Origin: Paraspadella gotoi
Taxonomy: Eukaryota > Chaetognatha
Reading direction: 5' to 3'
Assembly: GCA_051294375.1 (NCBI GenBank)
Contig: CM119263.1
Location: 7,860,635 to 7,924,634 of the forward strand
Length of the DNA: 64,000 nt
The notes under the pieces were generated by a model. That model worked only from the letters and a program-made list of their open reading frames with translations. It had not been told where the DNA came from and did not search any database. The position numbers were made by a program, and so were the translations under genes. This document shows, piece after piece, positions 1 to 11,056 of this stretch; the stretch's first letter is position 1; each line of letters starts with the position of its first letter.

Positions 1-1485
1 ATCCTCGTTACACACTTTTGAACGTTCCTTTGAAGGATGTATGCCGAATACGTTCATGAGTCTGCGGTAACATCTTTTCTGCCGTCCCGGATGTAACTCC
101 ATTCGCTGGAGGAAGACGAGCGCGCCCCTCCGCCTCGCGAGACGACGCAATTCGAGTCACTTTCTCCGATCGGCGGGGGGAGAAACGAAAGCTGATTGGT
201 CAACGAATAAACGCTTTCATTGGTTGACGGAGAAGGCGCTTAGGAGGAGGAGGAAGAGGAGAAAAAAACGTAAAAGGGAAAGGAGGAGGAAGAGGAGAAG
301 GAGAAGTAAAGCGTGAGGATTTGCGATGGGGAGAGACTAAGAAATCGAGACCTCGAATCAATTAGGGAGAAAAGAAGGAAAAAAACGGGGAAAAAGGAAA
401 AAGATGGAAAAAATGGAAAGAAGAGAGAAAGAGATGGAAGATATTTGATAAGGAGCGCGGCATCGGGACCCGATTCATGCTCCACACAAATACTTTTTCC
501 TTTTCACATTCGCCCCGTTAGACCTCCGGAATTTGACCTCGATCGTGGACCCAATTTTTAAAGAGCAAAATGTTTTGGAGCAGATGCGACTTATTTATTT
601 TTTGTCGCCTTTATTGTTAAAATGGATTGTCGGTCTACCTTTTCCCAAATTGTTTTGTTTTGAAGCTTGATTGGGATAAACTTATTACCTTAGGGTCATT
701 TTCTATACATATGTTGATTTTTTGTCATCGTGAAATTTTTTTCTTATCCGAAATTGAAAAATATTTAATAATTTATTAAATAGCAACAGTTCACATCTCA
801 CATTATCCAATCCAATCTGACGCCCTACGAGGTTCACAGTATCGATCCGCGTCGACTCAGTGAATCCAAGTAACTTCGAAGGACTCGTATCAAATGTTGA
901 ACATCTTCGTTGAGAACTCGATCCAATCCGTATTTACTTTGCGCTGGAGAAAATCCATTTCTTAAAAACTTCCGGTTTTCAAACACTCTGGAAAGTTCTC
1001 TCTCTCTCTCTCTCTCTCTCTCTCCCCCTGCCTTCATATCCCTTCTTCTGCTCTCTCTCTTTCTCCCCTCTTCTCTGCTCGCTTTTCCCCTCCTCCTCTC
1101 ATCTCCTTCCTCGTCTCTCTCTCTCCTCTCTGCCTCTCGTCATCCGTCATTCTCTACGGCGTTTTCTGTCTCGCTCTATCCTCCTCGCATTTGTCTTCTC
1201 TCCCTCTTCTCTGTGGCCGGCGCGTCGTGGCCCTGCCCCTCGCTTTCCGCGCCGCGGCCTCCCTCCGATAGCGGCCGTTCCACCCCGCTCTGTTCCAGTC
1301 TCTCTCTCTCGCTTCGTCTCTCTCTCTCTCTCGCTCCTCTCATCTTCTCCCGTCTTCCCCCGCGCCTCCTCGTTCTTTTTTCCTTTTTCTCCATACGCAG
1401 AGACTGAGGGATACAGCGGAAAGTTAATAGAAAGTTGATAGAGAAGGAAGGTTGAGAATAAGAGACAGGGAGAGAATAGAGAAAA

Positions 1486-1486
<1 letters not shown>

Positions 1487-1572
<86 letters not shown>

Positions 1573-1666
1573 CACCCTATTCAATCGTTCTAGGAATCTA
1601 CCCCCCTCCCGCTCGGTCTGCCTTCGTGGGGACTTCTTTTATTTTTGTTTGAAAAGAAAATCATAC

Positions 1667-1718
<52 letters not shown>

Positions 1719-1761
1719 GAGAAGAGAGAGAGAGAGAGAAGCGAGAGAGAGAGAGCGGGAA
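1487..1761. repeat. (GA)n microsatellites
   Basis: Two long AG dinucleotide runs (about 1487-1570 and 1672-1761), separated by roughly 100 bases of unique sequence. A complementary TC-rich stretch lies just upstream at about 996-1370. Confidence 0.95.
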
Positions 1762-2661
1762 AGGAGAAAGAGTGGAAGGGAGTAAGAAAATACGGAGAAA
1801 GTGAGAGAAAAATAGATCCGGTAGAGAGAAAGATAGAGAGAGAAAGCGAGACCTCAATCCATTCATGTTTCTCCAATGGTGTCGAGATACTCGTTATATT
1901 TTTTCGATAAAACGTTTCCCTTCTGAAGTTTGAGCCGAAAAAAAACACTTCTTCTCTTCACCTCGCTGCTGTTTTGTTTTCATTGGTCGCTACGAAAATA
2001 ATTCAAAGAAAATAACCCAAAAATGTCGGTTCTCACGTTCGCGCGAGAAGCGCAACTAAACGCAGCCGAGGTCTCTCGATGGGACCAAGCTTTTAATTCC
2101 ATTAAAAAAAGAGGAAATTTGCGGTTTGCTTTGTTTCTCGTGTCTCATAAAGAGAGGGATTTGTTTATTTATCTCTCCTTTCTGGTCTCTCTATTTTCAT
2201 CATTCCACTGGCATTTCATGCTCGTCTGCCGTTACTATAACAGACTAATATCTAATATCTAACTCAATTACTTGTACGTATTTATCTATTTCCTCTTTTC
2301 ACCTCACCTTGCCCTTTTCTTTTTTGCTTTCCTCCTCTCGTCCCTTTCCCAACAGCTTCTCCTACCCCTCGATCTCACCTCCCATCCAACGTCTTTTGTT
2401 CCTCCTTCACCCACCTCCCTCCCTTTACCGTCGTCCGCGCAAACGTGCCGCGTTTCCGTTTCGGCGCCGCGCGTGCTTTTTACGAAAAAAAGAGGCGCGC
2501 GCAGCCGGAAATGGGCGCCGCCGTGTTGGGCGTCAGTCGCGGCGTCCCATTCATGTTGCAACAATGGAAGCGATGAAATACGCGCCCGGGAAAACATCCG
2601 GTTTTTTTTTTTTTGAAAGGCGCTGCCTCCTCGGGCGTCGACGCTAATAAGAACGATGAGA

Positions 2662-2662
<1 letters not shown>

Positions 2663-2703
<41 letters not shown>
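2663..2703. repeat. (GAC)n trinucleotide run
   Basis: About 13 copies of GAC. It gives poly-Asp, poly-Thr or poly-Val depending on frame. No flanking coding exon was recognised. Confidence 0.9.
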
Positions 2704-3354
2704 TCGACAGTGGTGGCCTCGCGTGGATGGCGACTCATGGCGCCCTTAGATCTCGAGGTCTCGGGATCGAGGCGGGTCAAACGGCAGGAGGGTGGCGGAG
2801 GACAAATGGGTGAATGGAGCTCGATGAGGGTGGTGGATTGACTTTGAAACTAGGTTAATATTATTATACATAAAAGTAGTTAATTCGTTTATTGTTGATC
2901 TTAACTACAATAACGACGACGATTATGCGACAGAATTTGCAATTTGACTATGAAACTGGATATTTTGGCGATGAAAAATTTTTAACCTACCGACATCAAA
3001 TTCATTTCAACGTTTAAAATTAAATTTCCAGTTTTTCACTAATGACCTTTTTACTATATATCAATAAAAACTGGGTGTGTTTAACAGGGTGGGTCCGCCC
3101 GAAATATCAAAAGCAACGGGTTCAAAGAAAAAACCCGAATATCGGTTCGATTCGGTCAAAGGCAAATGGGCGACCACCTGCTTGCTTTGGGCTTTAATTG
3201 ATCCAATAAATTGAAAAGTTCTTTGTAGTTTTTTCTCTGGCCTCTGTGTCTTTGTTCGACTATGAGAAAGACCACAGAGAGCGAGCTAGCGAACGTTCGG
3301 GGAACTTTGTCCTGAAACCATTAAAAAGACCGGTCAGAGAAAAGGGAAAAGAAA

Positions 3355-3415
3355 GAGAAAGAAAGAGAAAGAAAGAGAGAGAGAGAGAGAGATAGAGAGA
3401 GAGAGCGAGAGAGAG

Positions 3416-3456
<41 letters not shown>

Positions 3457-3463
3457 AGAGAGA
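3355..3463. repeat. (GA)n microsatellite
   Basis: An imperfect GA/GAAA run of about 110 bases, followed about 90 bases later by a shorter one (about 3556-3584). Confidence 0.95.
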
Positions 3464-4205
3464 TTCATGATTCCTGGAAAAAAGGAATCTGATTCTTTGT
3501 TTATCTGGAAAGGATCCGCCCATTTTTTTGTCCGAATCACTATTAACAAGGAAGGAGAGAGAGAGAGTGAGAGAGAGAGAGAGATCTTGTCCCCGTTTGA
3601 CAGCTATTCTGTATTTGTCATTTCTATACTTTCTTTTTAATTTCTTTTTTCTTTTTTGTTATTCTCTTTTCTTTAACCGGAATTTTGGTCAGAACTCGAG
3701 CTGGAATTTTTGATCCGGAATCCATGCCCTACTTTTTGGCGCAGTATCTTGACCCAGACGCGCTTCTGACACCAACGTAAAAAAAACCCGGCTTCTGACC
3801 TCCAATCTGGTCAAAGACAAACAATTTTTTTTTCTTTTCTTTTCTTTATTGATTTTCGGCCATTTTTTAAGTGAACCCCATCACGTGATACCTTCCTACA
3901 AAAGGGGAGGCCTTGAATATCCGGTGAATAAACATTAAAGCCCATAAACAAAAAAAAAACCAAAAAAAAAAACAACAAAAAAACCAATAAACAGGAGTAG
4001 TAATAATTATAAAATCACATCGGGTTCTCAAGATTTTAAACATTATAAAAAAAGAACAACCCTATTTGCGAGTATATTTTCATTTTGGAGAAAATGGGTG
4101 CATAACAGAAACAATTTTGTTTTGTAAATATTTTGACTTATTAGCTAATTCATTGTTTCTATAATGAATCTACTCGTCTATTACAATTATTCTAGTACCT
4201 ACACT

Positions 4206-4666
4206 CAAGGGCGGCGAGAGAAATGGCGGGCCCCTCCACTGGCCCCCTGGCCAGGTCCCCCCCTGCTCTCCATTATTTTATTTTTTAGTTTTCGATTACC
4301 GACTTTCTGGCTTGAAAATTAGGGGCTGTGGACGGGGCCAAAGAGCCACAGGGCCACATGGGCACAGGGCCACTGGGCCCCATTAAAAGTGAAATGGACT
4401 CTAACCCTGAGACAGTTGGGACATTACCAATAAAGGGGCCTTGATTTGACTTAAATAGGGGCCCAACTTGACTCCTAAAGTCTAAAGGGGCCCACGCATG
4501 ATCTAAGTTAAACTATCTGCACAGACTGAATCTTTTTTCATAATCACTCATTTCCTTTTTTTTTTTTCTTCTTCTTTTTTCTTCTTTTCTTTCCTTCGTT
4601 TTTTCTCTCTTCTCAGGGGCCCTTCCGGGCCCCTAACCTGGGATGTCCCCCCACTCCCCGCCCCTG
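4206..4666. mobile_element. hAT-type MITE with 8-bp target duplication
   Basis: A 461-bp element with no coding capacity. The left end reads CAAGGGCGGCGAG and the inverted right end reads CAGGGGCGGGGAG, an 11/13 match. The flanking octamers are cctacact (4198-4205) and cccacact (4667-4674), a 7/8 target-site duplication of the length hAT transposases make. The interior is rich in GGGGCCC-type sequence. The CAGGGGCGG-like end recalls hAT ends known from many animals. The assignment is inferred from ends and duplication only. Confidence 0.6.
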
Positions 4667-4810
4667 CCCACACTGACTGAGAAGAACCCTACTATATTTT
4701 ATTGAATGGGTCAGAATTCCAACAAAACAAAACACTTTTTATGTGCTAATCAAATTTGTAGTCGGGCATTGCCTAGGTTCACCCCGCCTAGAAACATGAC
4801 GCTTTCAGTT

Positions 4811-5060
4811 GTGACCCGGTGGCTCATTGAGTAAAGCCATCAGCTCATGACCACTAGGTACCGGGTTCAATCCCAACACGGTACCTACCCTGCGGGAAGC
4901 GTGAGGACGGCCGTAAGCCGCCTTGGGGGCATGGCAAACCCTCAAGCCTGGTTCCAAGCCCAGGGACCCGTTCCATGGCTGCTAGAGGGGGTTATAGAAG
5001 TTACGGACAGTCATATTCAGCCCACGTAGCGCCTTATCCACAAATTTGCTTTTAAAAATT
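4811..5060 (+). mobile_element. tRNA-derived SINE
   Basis: The 5' part (about 4811-4880) resembles a tRNA gene with RNA polymerase III promoter boxes: an A-box-like stretch near ggtggctcattgagtaaagc and a clear B box, gggttcaatccc, near 4862-4873. The downstream part is not tRNA-like and ends in an A/T-rich tail. It lies between the MITE and the VHL gene. It belongs to a different family from the SINE copies at 18.4 and 32.4 kb. Confidence 0.6.
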
Positions 5061-5587
5061 AAAATGAAGGATACCGCTACAAACTTTTGATATTTAGTGA
5101 GCAATCATGATGTACTCGTTTAAATAATAAATGTAACCTAATGCATGTCATCGCAGGAAATGGACCAGTCTATTCGATTTTAGATAAGCAGCATTCGTAG
5201 ACTCTGGTGCAGTTGTCAATAATGGCTGATGGACGACGATTGACACCGAGGCAAGCAAGCAGATCAACAGGGAGAAGTCAGCTGGCTCATGAACGCCAAG
5301 CTTGTAACGATGGAACAAAGGATTTCACGATGAAACTGGCTTCCTCGTTCAAGCCACGATTTAGACAAACCGGCTCTTTCGTTCTATTATTTGGCTTTTT
5401 TCCGAGTCGCTGTTCATTTGTTCAAGTGTTCTATTGTTCTTTCTTGACGCTCTCGCTTCCTCGCGTCTCTATCAAACATCAACATTCCACCTCACCCACC
5501 AAGATCACCAACTAGCGTCGTATCTACGGACATTCGACGAAAATTTAACTTGGGAAAAAAAAAATTATTTCGAAGAAATAAATCGAT
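5061..5587. other. Sequence upstream of VHL
   Basis: An open frame at 5207-5515 has no recognisable domain. This stretch probably holds the VHL promoter and 5' leader. I see no motif I would name. Confidence 0.4.
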
Positions 5588-6313
5588 ATGCCGAACCTTT
5601 CGTTGGTGGGCCCCTTCCCGTCCGAGCTTCGCTCTCAACATGGGAACCCCGAGTCTTTCGTTGACTTCCGCAACGACTGCACAGATATCGTCTACTCCTT
5701 CTGGGTCAACTACGACGGTTTCCTGGTCAACCAAGGACGTATAAATCCGGGGGACACGATGTCGATCGACACCAGTGTTAATCATCCTTGGATCTTCTTC
5801 TTCCGAACCACTCGGGCGTTGGTAACTCGTAACTTTGGCGACTCCAATCACAACGGCTTCGTATATTATCCACCGTCGGCGACTAATCGCAATGAGCGGG
5901 CCCGCGTCTCCATCGCGATGGAGCCGTGGACGTTGCGCGACCAGATGATGCATTTCGTGGGGGAGATGGATGTCTTCATGCGGTTAGGACCCGACCACAT
6001 ACCGAGACACCTTATAGAAGACATTATGCGCCAAAAAGTCCTCGGGCACGCCATCGGTTCGACCTGCTTCGACATCCGCTCGAGCGCTCGCTCTAGTCGG
6101 CAAATTCAGAGGGAGACCGATCGCAACGCGTTATTGGGGTTCCTTTCGCTGGCGGAACACAACCGACGTTTAAGGATCCGAAGGCAACGGCAATTGGCGG
6201 GGCAATCCATTCGCCTACAAGTGCGGGAATTCGAGTTCGGAATCAGACATAGACTGAGAGAGATTCTCGCCAATGGCTCCGTCCCTAACGATTCTGACTA
6301 TGAGATGGAATGA
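5588..6313 (+). CDS. VHL: VHL homologue (E3 ligase substrate receptor), single exon
   Basis: 241 residues. VHL is the substrate receptor of the elongin B/C-CUL2-RBX1 ubiquitin ligase and binds prolyl-hydroxylated HIF-alpha. The beta domain spans about residues 14-110: an FRN motif, then W39-V-N-Y-D-G44 aligned with human WLNFDG, a PG turn at 54-55, and H66-P-W68 aligned with human H115 and W117. The alpha domain follows from about 117 (P-W-T-L-R), matching the human VYTLKERC helix that binds elongin C. The C-terminal 90 residues are Arg-rich and longer than in human VHL (213 aa). Human Tyr98, His110 and Tyr112 align with Q49, D61 and S63, while Ser111 becomes T62. The coding region has no intron, unlike the three-exon vertebrate gene. 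I chose the first ATG of the frame that precedes the domain. Confidence 0.85.
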   Translation: MPNLSLVGPFPSELRSQHGNPESFVDFRNDCTDIVYSFWVNYDGFLVNQGRINPGDTMSIDTSVNHPWIFFFRTTRALVTRNFGDSNHNGFVYYPPSATNRNERARVSIAMEPWTLRDQMMHFVGEMDVFMRLGPDHIPRHLIEDIMRQKVLGHAIGSTCFDIRSSARSSRQIQRETDRNALLGFLSLAEHNRRLRIRRQRQLAGQSIRLQVREFEFGIRHRLREILANGSVPNDSDYEME

Positions 6314-6360
6314 ATGCGATACGAAGAAACCAATCTGCAGAATTTGATCCAATCTATCGA

Positions 6361-6366
6361 AATAAA
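6361..6366 (+). terminator. Poly(A) signal of VHL
   Basis: AATAAA lies 48 bases after the VHL stop codon, at a normal distance for a short 3' UTR. Confidence 0.6.
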
Positions 6367-7493
6367 GCTTGACGAAGAAAAAATCAATGATTGAATGAAA
6401 TTTTTTTTTTTTAGCTGTCTTCATGGTTATTTCTACGCGGTGGTCTAGAAAATTCTAAGTCTCAGTTAAAATTTTTGTTTTTGTTTGTAAAATGTTTATT
6501 TAATTGTTATTGGTTTTTTTTTCAATTTCTAACAGTTCCACTTGAATATGTTGACTATATGCAATATATGAATAATTTAGTTTCTTACGAAATCAAGCTT
6601 ACGTCATAATATAAGTTATGAAAATCCAGAAAACATTGCGTTTTTTTTTGTATCAGGACTTAAATATTGTAACAAACAATATATCTGCCATAAAAATCTT
6701 TGAATAAGTAGGGATAGCTCAAAACCCATGGGCGTTTAGATGGGTAGACACCCTCCACAAAGCCAAGTGGCCCGCGATTTTAAGGTGGCATTGGAAAAGC
6801 TCAAGGAAAATGAAAAAAATAGTTAAATTTTATTTCAAACAGTTTTGTAAAAGTTGAAAATGATAAAACCATGTACATAGATGATATGATAATTTCTTGT
6901 TATTTTTAAAATGACCCTAAAATTGTGAAACCTTTTTCTTGCGAAGTTGTGCAGTCAGCATTCAGGTGGTTCCAGGGCCCGCCAACAAAAATTGTTGGTC
7001 TAACCAACTGGCTACCACCGCCGCTACCTGTAGTGACGGACTTCAGTCAGATCCGTGGTTCTGAAGCTAACAAATGACAGCGGTAGTTTATTCTATCATT
7101 CTAGCACTAAAATTCATTATAATATGTCACATGGGCAATTTTTTTAGCTGCTTAACTTATGGAAATAGGGCTGAAAAAATGTCACCAATTCATTTATCAT
7201 TAGTCGTTATAACATGGAATGTAGCTTATCTTTTTCGTCTCAGATAAGCCAATTTTTTTCCTTCTCTTTTTCGTGGGAGAAGATTAAAACGGTGAACCTC
7301 TTTAAACGGTTCGAAGATCAAAATCATAAGAAGGAAGGGAAGATTTATTAAGATCAAATATCAAATTACTTTTGAAGAAACATTTGAAGAGAAATAAAAA
7401 AAAAGAGATCATAAAAAATCAGTCGGCGTCTTAAATTCTCACATCGTTTGATGAAAAAGGAGATTTTTTTCGTTGAAAATTTAAAATAAAAAC
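6367..7493. other. Intergenic, VHL to LCCL-vWA gene
   Basis: Mostly A/T-rich sequence with a GC-richer patch at about 6955-7080 that contains short inverted repeats (gttggtctaaccaac). No coding exon is supported. Confidence 0.5.
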
Positions 7494-10431
7494 ATGGGCC
7501 GCCTCATTTGCTTGTTGGGTCTTCTCGCGTTTCAGGCTTGCAACGCTATTAACACCGAGGGTAAACAATAAAAAAAAATATATAAATCACTCCGACGAAA
7601 GGAATATTAGAAAAATAATCATTGAAATCGAGCAAAAACATCTTACAAATATTTTTTAGGTGAAATAACTCTAATAACGTTGGAAAAACAAAGTAATACG
7701 GCCAATCGGAGAACGGCGTCGCCATGTGGCAAAAACGAATTTCTATTTGAATGAAATTAAACCTTAAACAGTTACAAAATGAATATTATAGATTAATAAG
7801 TTAAAAACAGCTTTAAATACATAATCTAAGGACAAAAACACATAAGCTAAGTCAAAATCTGAACGCCAGAAAAATTACTTCATCTGGGTAGAAAATATGT
7901 TTTTTCCGCAATTATGTTTTTCTCGTCGGTAATTTGATGCTTTTCAATTTTGGCTTTTTGAGTAAAACTAAAACTAAAAGGGTCTTTTAGAATCGAGAGA
8001 GATATATTTAAAAAAATGGTTGGTAACTTTCAGAGAATGATTATAAAATTGCCATTGTGAAACAGTGAAAAGGCTAAACTCAAGAATTATATTTTTTTTT
8101 AGTTTAATCATACTGAAAATTACTTCAGAATACGACCGATGGTTTGGCAGCCATCCCCGAGCGGCCGTGGCCTGCGATTGGACTTTGCCAGATGCGGGGA
8201 TCCTCAAGAAGAATTACGTTGTCGTCTGTCCGGCCGAATGTCTCGGCCACGCCCATACCGTCACCGTTTTTGTAGGTTGAGAGAATACAGTGCACTTACT
8301 TTTTTGTGTTACAAGGGGTGAAAATTATTTATGACCGTATCTACTCATTTCGTCACTTACGCTTGATAAATGATAGTAGTTCGACCGAAAGAGAAATATA
8401 GAAAGAAATTTACATTTACATCTTGAGGGAAAAGCTATGTAGCAATGTGGTCTTTGCTGTGTGGTTATGAGAAGAGCGGTCACAGCTCATTGTTCCGTGG
8501 ACCTTGCTGCTGTGTTCATCGGCAGGTGGTCATTGGTCTGTGATTGTGGCAGTGTGGTCATTTCTGAACGAAATCATTTCTCATCCATCGCAGGGTGTCT
8601 CTAGATATTCGGTTCACTCGCCCGTTTGTTTGGCGGCGCTTCACGCCGGGGTCTTGAACGACTCCACAGGTGCTCAAAGACCAGTTATTCAAATAAACAT
8701 TACAAAGATTATTTTTAAACTCATTAATCTTTTTCCGTTTTTGCATTGGCTAACTACATCTTCATTTAAATTTAAAAAAACTGAGATGTCATAAATTGAA
8801 GGGGGCGAGGTTGAACTTAACGTCCTCGAAGGAGTCACTCGATTGGACGGATCCCTTCAAAACGGCGTCATCTCTCGTCCGTCCGACTCCGACTTTTTAA
8901 CCTTCGTCTTTGGAAAGAAAGGTAAGAGGGAACGCAATTTTCCCGATTATCCCAATTACCAAGAACAAGATCACAAAAACATTCACGATCAAAATTAAAA
9001 ACTTTTTTAAACATGCAGAACCAACGCCTACGCCGAAACCCGATGGTAAATAATCTGGAATTTGAGGAATACATTGTTCAATACATTGTTCAATAGTTCT
9101 AATATCGTCTTTAAATTTCCTCCCGCCCGAGAAGCATGCTCCTGCTGCAAGGAAGCCACCGTCGACGTCGTCTTCGTCGTCGATTCTTCCGTCAGCGTCG
9201 GCGAGAAGGACTTCAAACTTGCGATGGAGTTCCTCAAAGACTTGACGAACCTCTTCGAGATCTCCAAGACCAAAACTCGGGTCGGGCTAGTCGTCTTCAA
9301 CACTAATCCCACCACGTGGTTCAAATTACCAAGGTAAGTTAGATTCGGAATTCAACTTTGGTTTTGGTTCAATTTCTTTTGTTTAAATTTCAATCGAGCC
9401 AAATTTAAATTAAAGATTCTAACTCCAGATGGACTACGAAGGAAGCCGTTATGAAGGCTTTGGATTCAATCCCTTATCATAACGGCGGAACTTACATCGG
9501 AAAAGCTCTCTACAAAGTTGACAAAGATATGATCTTTCGCTCCGGCGACGACGTTCAGAAGGTTTTAGTCCCCTATTTTCCGGTTGACCTATGTTTCACC
9601 ACAGAAGTATTAAAGAGGAATACAAAATTAAAAAATACCACCCGCTAAAGTTTCTATATTTCTAAGTTTCTAAATTTCTTAGTTTTCTAAGCTTCTATGG
9701 CAACAGCCGGGTTGCCTGTGATGCCCATTGGGATGGGGCATCTCACTGTTGGCTTTGGGGGCTTCCGACCCTCAGTGACGCATCCAGTCACTGGCGCGGT
9801 TACCCTAGGACGGTCTCGCTTTGCCAACGCAGAGGGAAGTCTTTAGGACTGTGGATGGAACACTACGCCTGGGATGGTGTGTTCCCCCTCTGAGCCAATG
9901 GATTTGGCTGAAGGATGACGGACGTGAGGCGGTGTGAATATACCGCCACACTTCTATATTTCTAAGTTTCTAAATTTCCAAGTTTTCTAAGTTTCTAAGT
10001 TTCGTTGTCGTTCTTGTTATTCTCCAGGTGGTGATCGTACTGAGCGACGGGAAATCCTTCGACACGGTGAAGCGACCCGTCGACCGCCTCATCGCCAAGA
10101 AAGTAAAGATGATCTCTTTAGGAATCGGGAGATCCAGACAACTCGGCGCCAAGACGCTTGAGCTTATTGCCGATGATGTCAAGGTGAGGAATTATATTTC
10201 ATTTATCCGAGATTATTATCCATAATCGTTGGGAATCAGTTATGAAATACAATTTAATGTTGTTAAATGAACGGTGAAACAAATCATACAGAATTATTCG
10301 TAAAGTAATACTTTTAATAAATACCAAAATGCCAGGAAAACGTTTTCTCGATCGAGACCTATACCGTACTGAAGACCTACGTGGGATCTCTGGCCAGCCG
10401 ATTGGCTTCCATTATCAAATGTCCCAAATGA
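7494..10431 (+). CDS. Secreted LCCL + vWA domain protein (cochlin-like)
   Basis: Nine exons join in phase to 339 residues: 7494-7560, 8129-8271, 8594-8669, 8802-8921, 9019-9045, 9132-9333, 9429-9561, 10028-10183, 10336-10431. A signal peptide (MGRLICLLGLLAFQACNA) opens the protein. Exons 2-4 form an LCCL domain: CPAEC, then the family signature Y-S-V-H-S-P-V-C-L-A-A-L-H-A-G-V. A short Pro/Thr linker (exon 5) and a CSCC cluster lead to one von Willebrand A domain with an intact metal-binding MIDAS: D162-S-S-V-S, a GGT-containing loop, and LSDGKS. LCCL followed by vWA is the cochlin arrangement, but cochlin has two vWA domains and this protein has one. The likely role is in extracellular matrix or innate defence, inferred from the family. 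An extra exon between 7561 and 8128 cannot be excluded. Confidence 0.85.
9646..10004. repeat. Intronic insert flanked by long direct repeats
   Basis: Inside intron 7 of the LCCL-vWA gene. The sequence ttctatatttctaagtttct and its continuation (about 44 bases) occurs at about 9650-9694 and again at about 9952-9997 with a few mismatches. Between them lies a GC-richer, non-coding unit of about 255 bases ending near gcggtgtgaatataccgcc. It could be a retroposon inserted into a TTTCTAAG repeat, or one with an unusually long target duplication. Confidence 0.55.
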
Positions 10432-10673
10432 AGGCCTCCGATGGATGTCCATTTCTATTGCATTTCAATGAGATGATAGTGAGAATCTTCGATGGGACAG
10501 AGTTTAGAAATTAAAGTCACTTTTATAATTTGATAAAATTGAATTAAGATTAATAAGCAGAGTACTATTAGTGGTTTAAACGTAAAGTTGTTTCCTTACT
10601 AAATCCTCGATAGATATTCTCTCTTCCAAACAAATTGTGAATGTTTATCTCACTCTTCGTTTTTGAGACAAGA

Positions 10674-10679
10674 AATAAA
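10674..10679 (+). terminator. Candidate poly(A) signal of LCCL-vWA gene
   Basis: AATAAA lies 243 bases after the stop codon and before the convergent PIP5K gene. Confidence 0.4.
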
Positions 10680-10829
10680 AGTTACAAGTGGGTTTCAAAT
10701 ATTTTATAATCATTAAATTATATCAGATTGATCGACCGATTAGCATTCTCAAAAACAAAACGGAAAGGATCTCAAAACTGGAATGTCGAAACGAATTAAA
10801 TAATAAATAAAAATAAAGAAAATACGTGG

Positions 10830-11023
10830 TTACAGCCAGGTGACATCGTCAGTGACAACGCTATCATTGTTGTCTTCAAATTTTCCGACGTCGCCGACTT
10901 TTTCAACGCTCTCGTCGACGACATTCTCGACGCTGGTGTCGGCGTTTTCCGTGTGTCGACTGTCTCTACGCACATCTTCGTAGGCGTTGAAGTCACTATT
11001 AGCTATATCGTCCTTCTCGTCGA

Positions 11024-11056
<33 letters not shown>

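Larger units (their letters stand above)
1..4197. other. Gene-free flank rich in GA/TC repeats
   Basis: I see no supported gene here. The open frames are Ser/Leu-rich or Arg/Glu-rich translations of TC/GA runs, or Asp and Thr runs from a GAC repeat. Between the repeats the sequence is ordinary A/T-rich DNA with long T-tracts. Confidence 0.7.

Noticed and set aside
910-1652. Long open frames of Ser/Leu or Arg/Glu
   Set aside because: They are translations of TC/GA microsatellites on both strands and have no domain-like sequence.
2304-2841. Overlapping frames with poly-Asp, poly-Thr and poly-Val
   Set aside because: All come from one GAC repeat read in different frames; no flanking splice pattern or conserved motif.
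4811-4885. A tRNA gene
   Set aside because: The tRNA-like part lacks a convincing full cloverleaf and continues into a non-tRNA body, so a SINE is the better call. The same applies at 18.4 and 32.4 kb.
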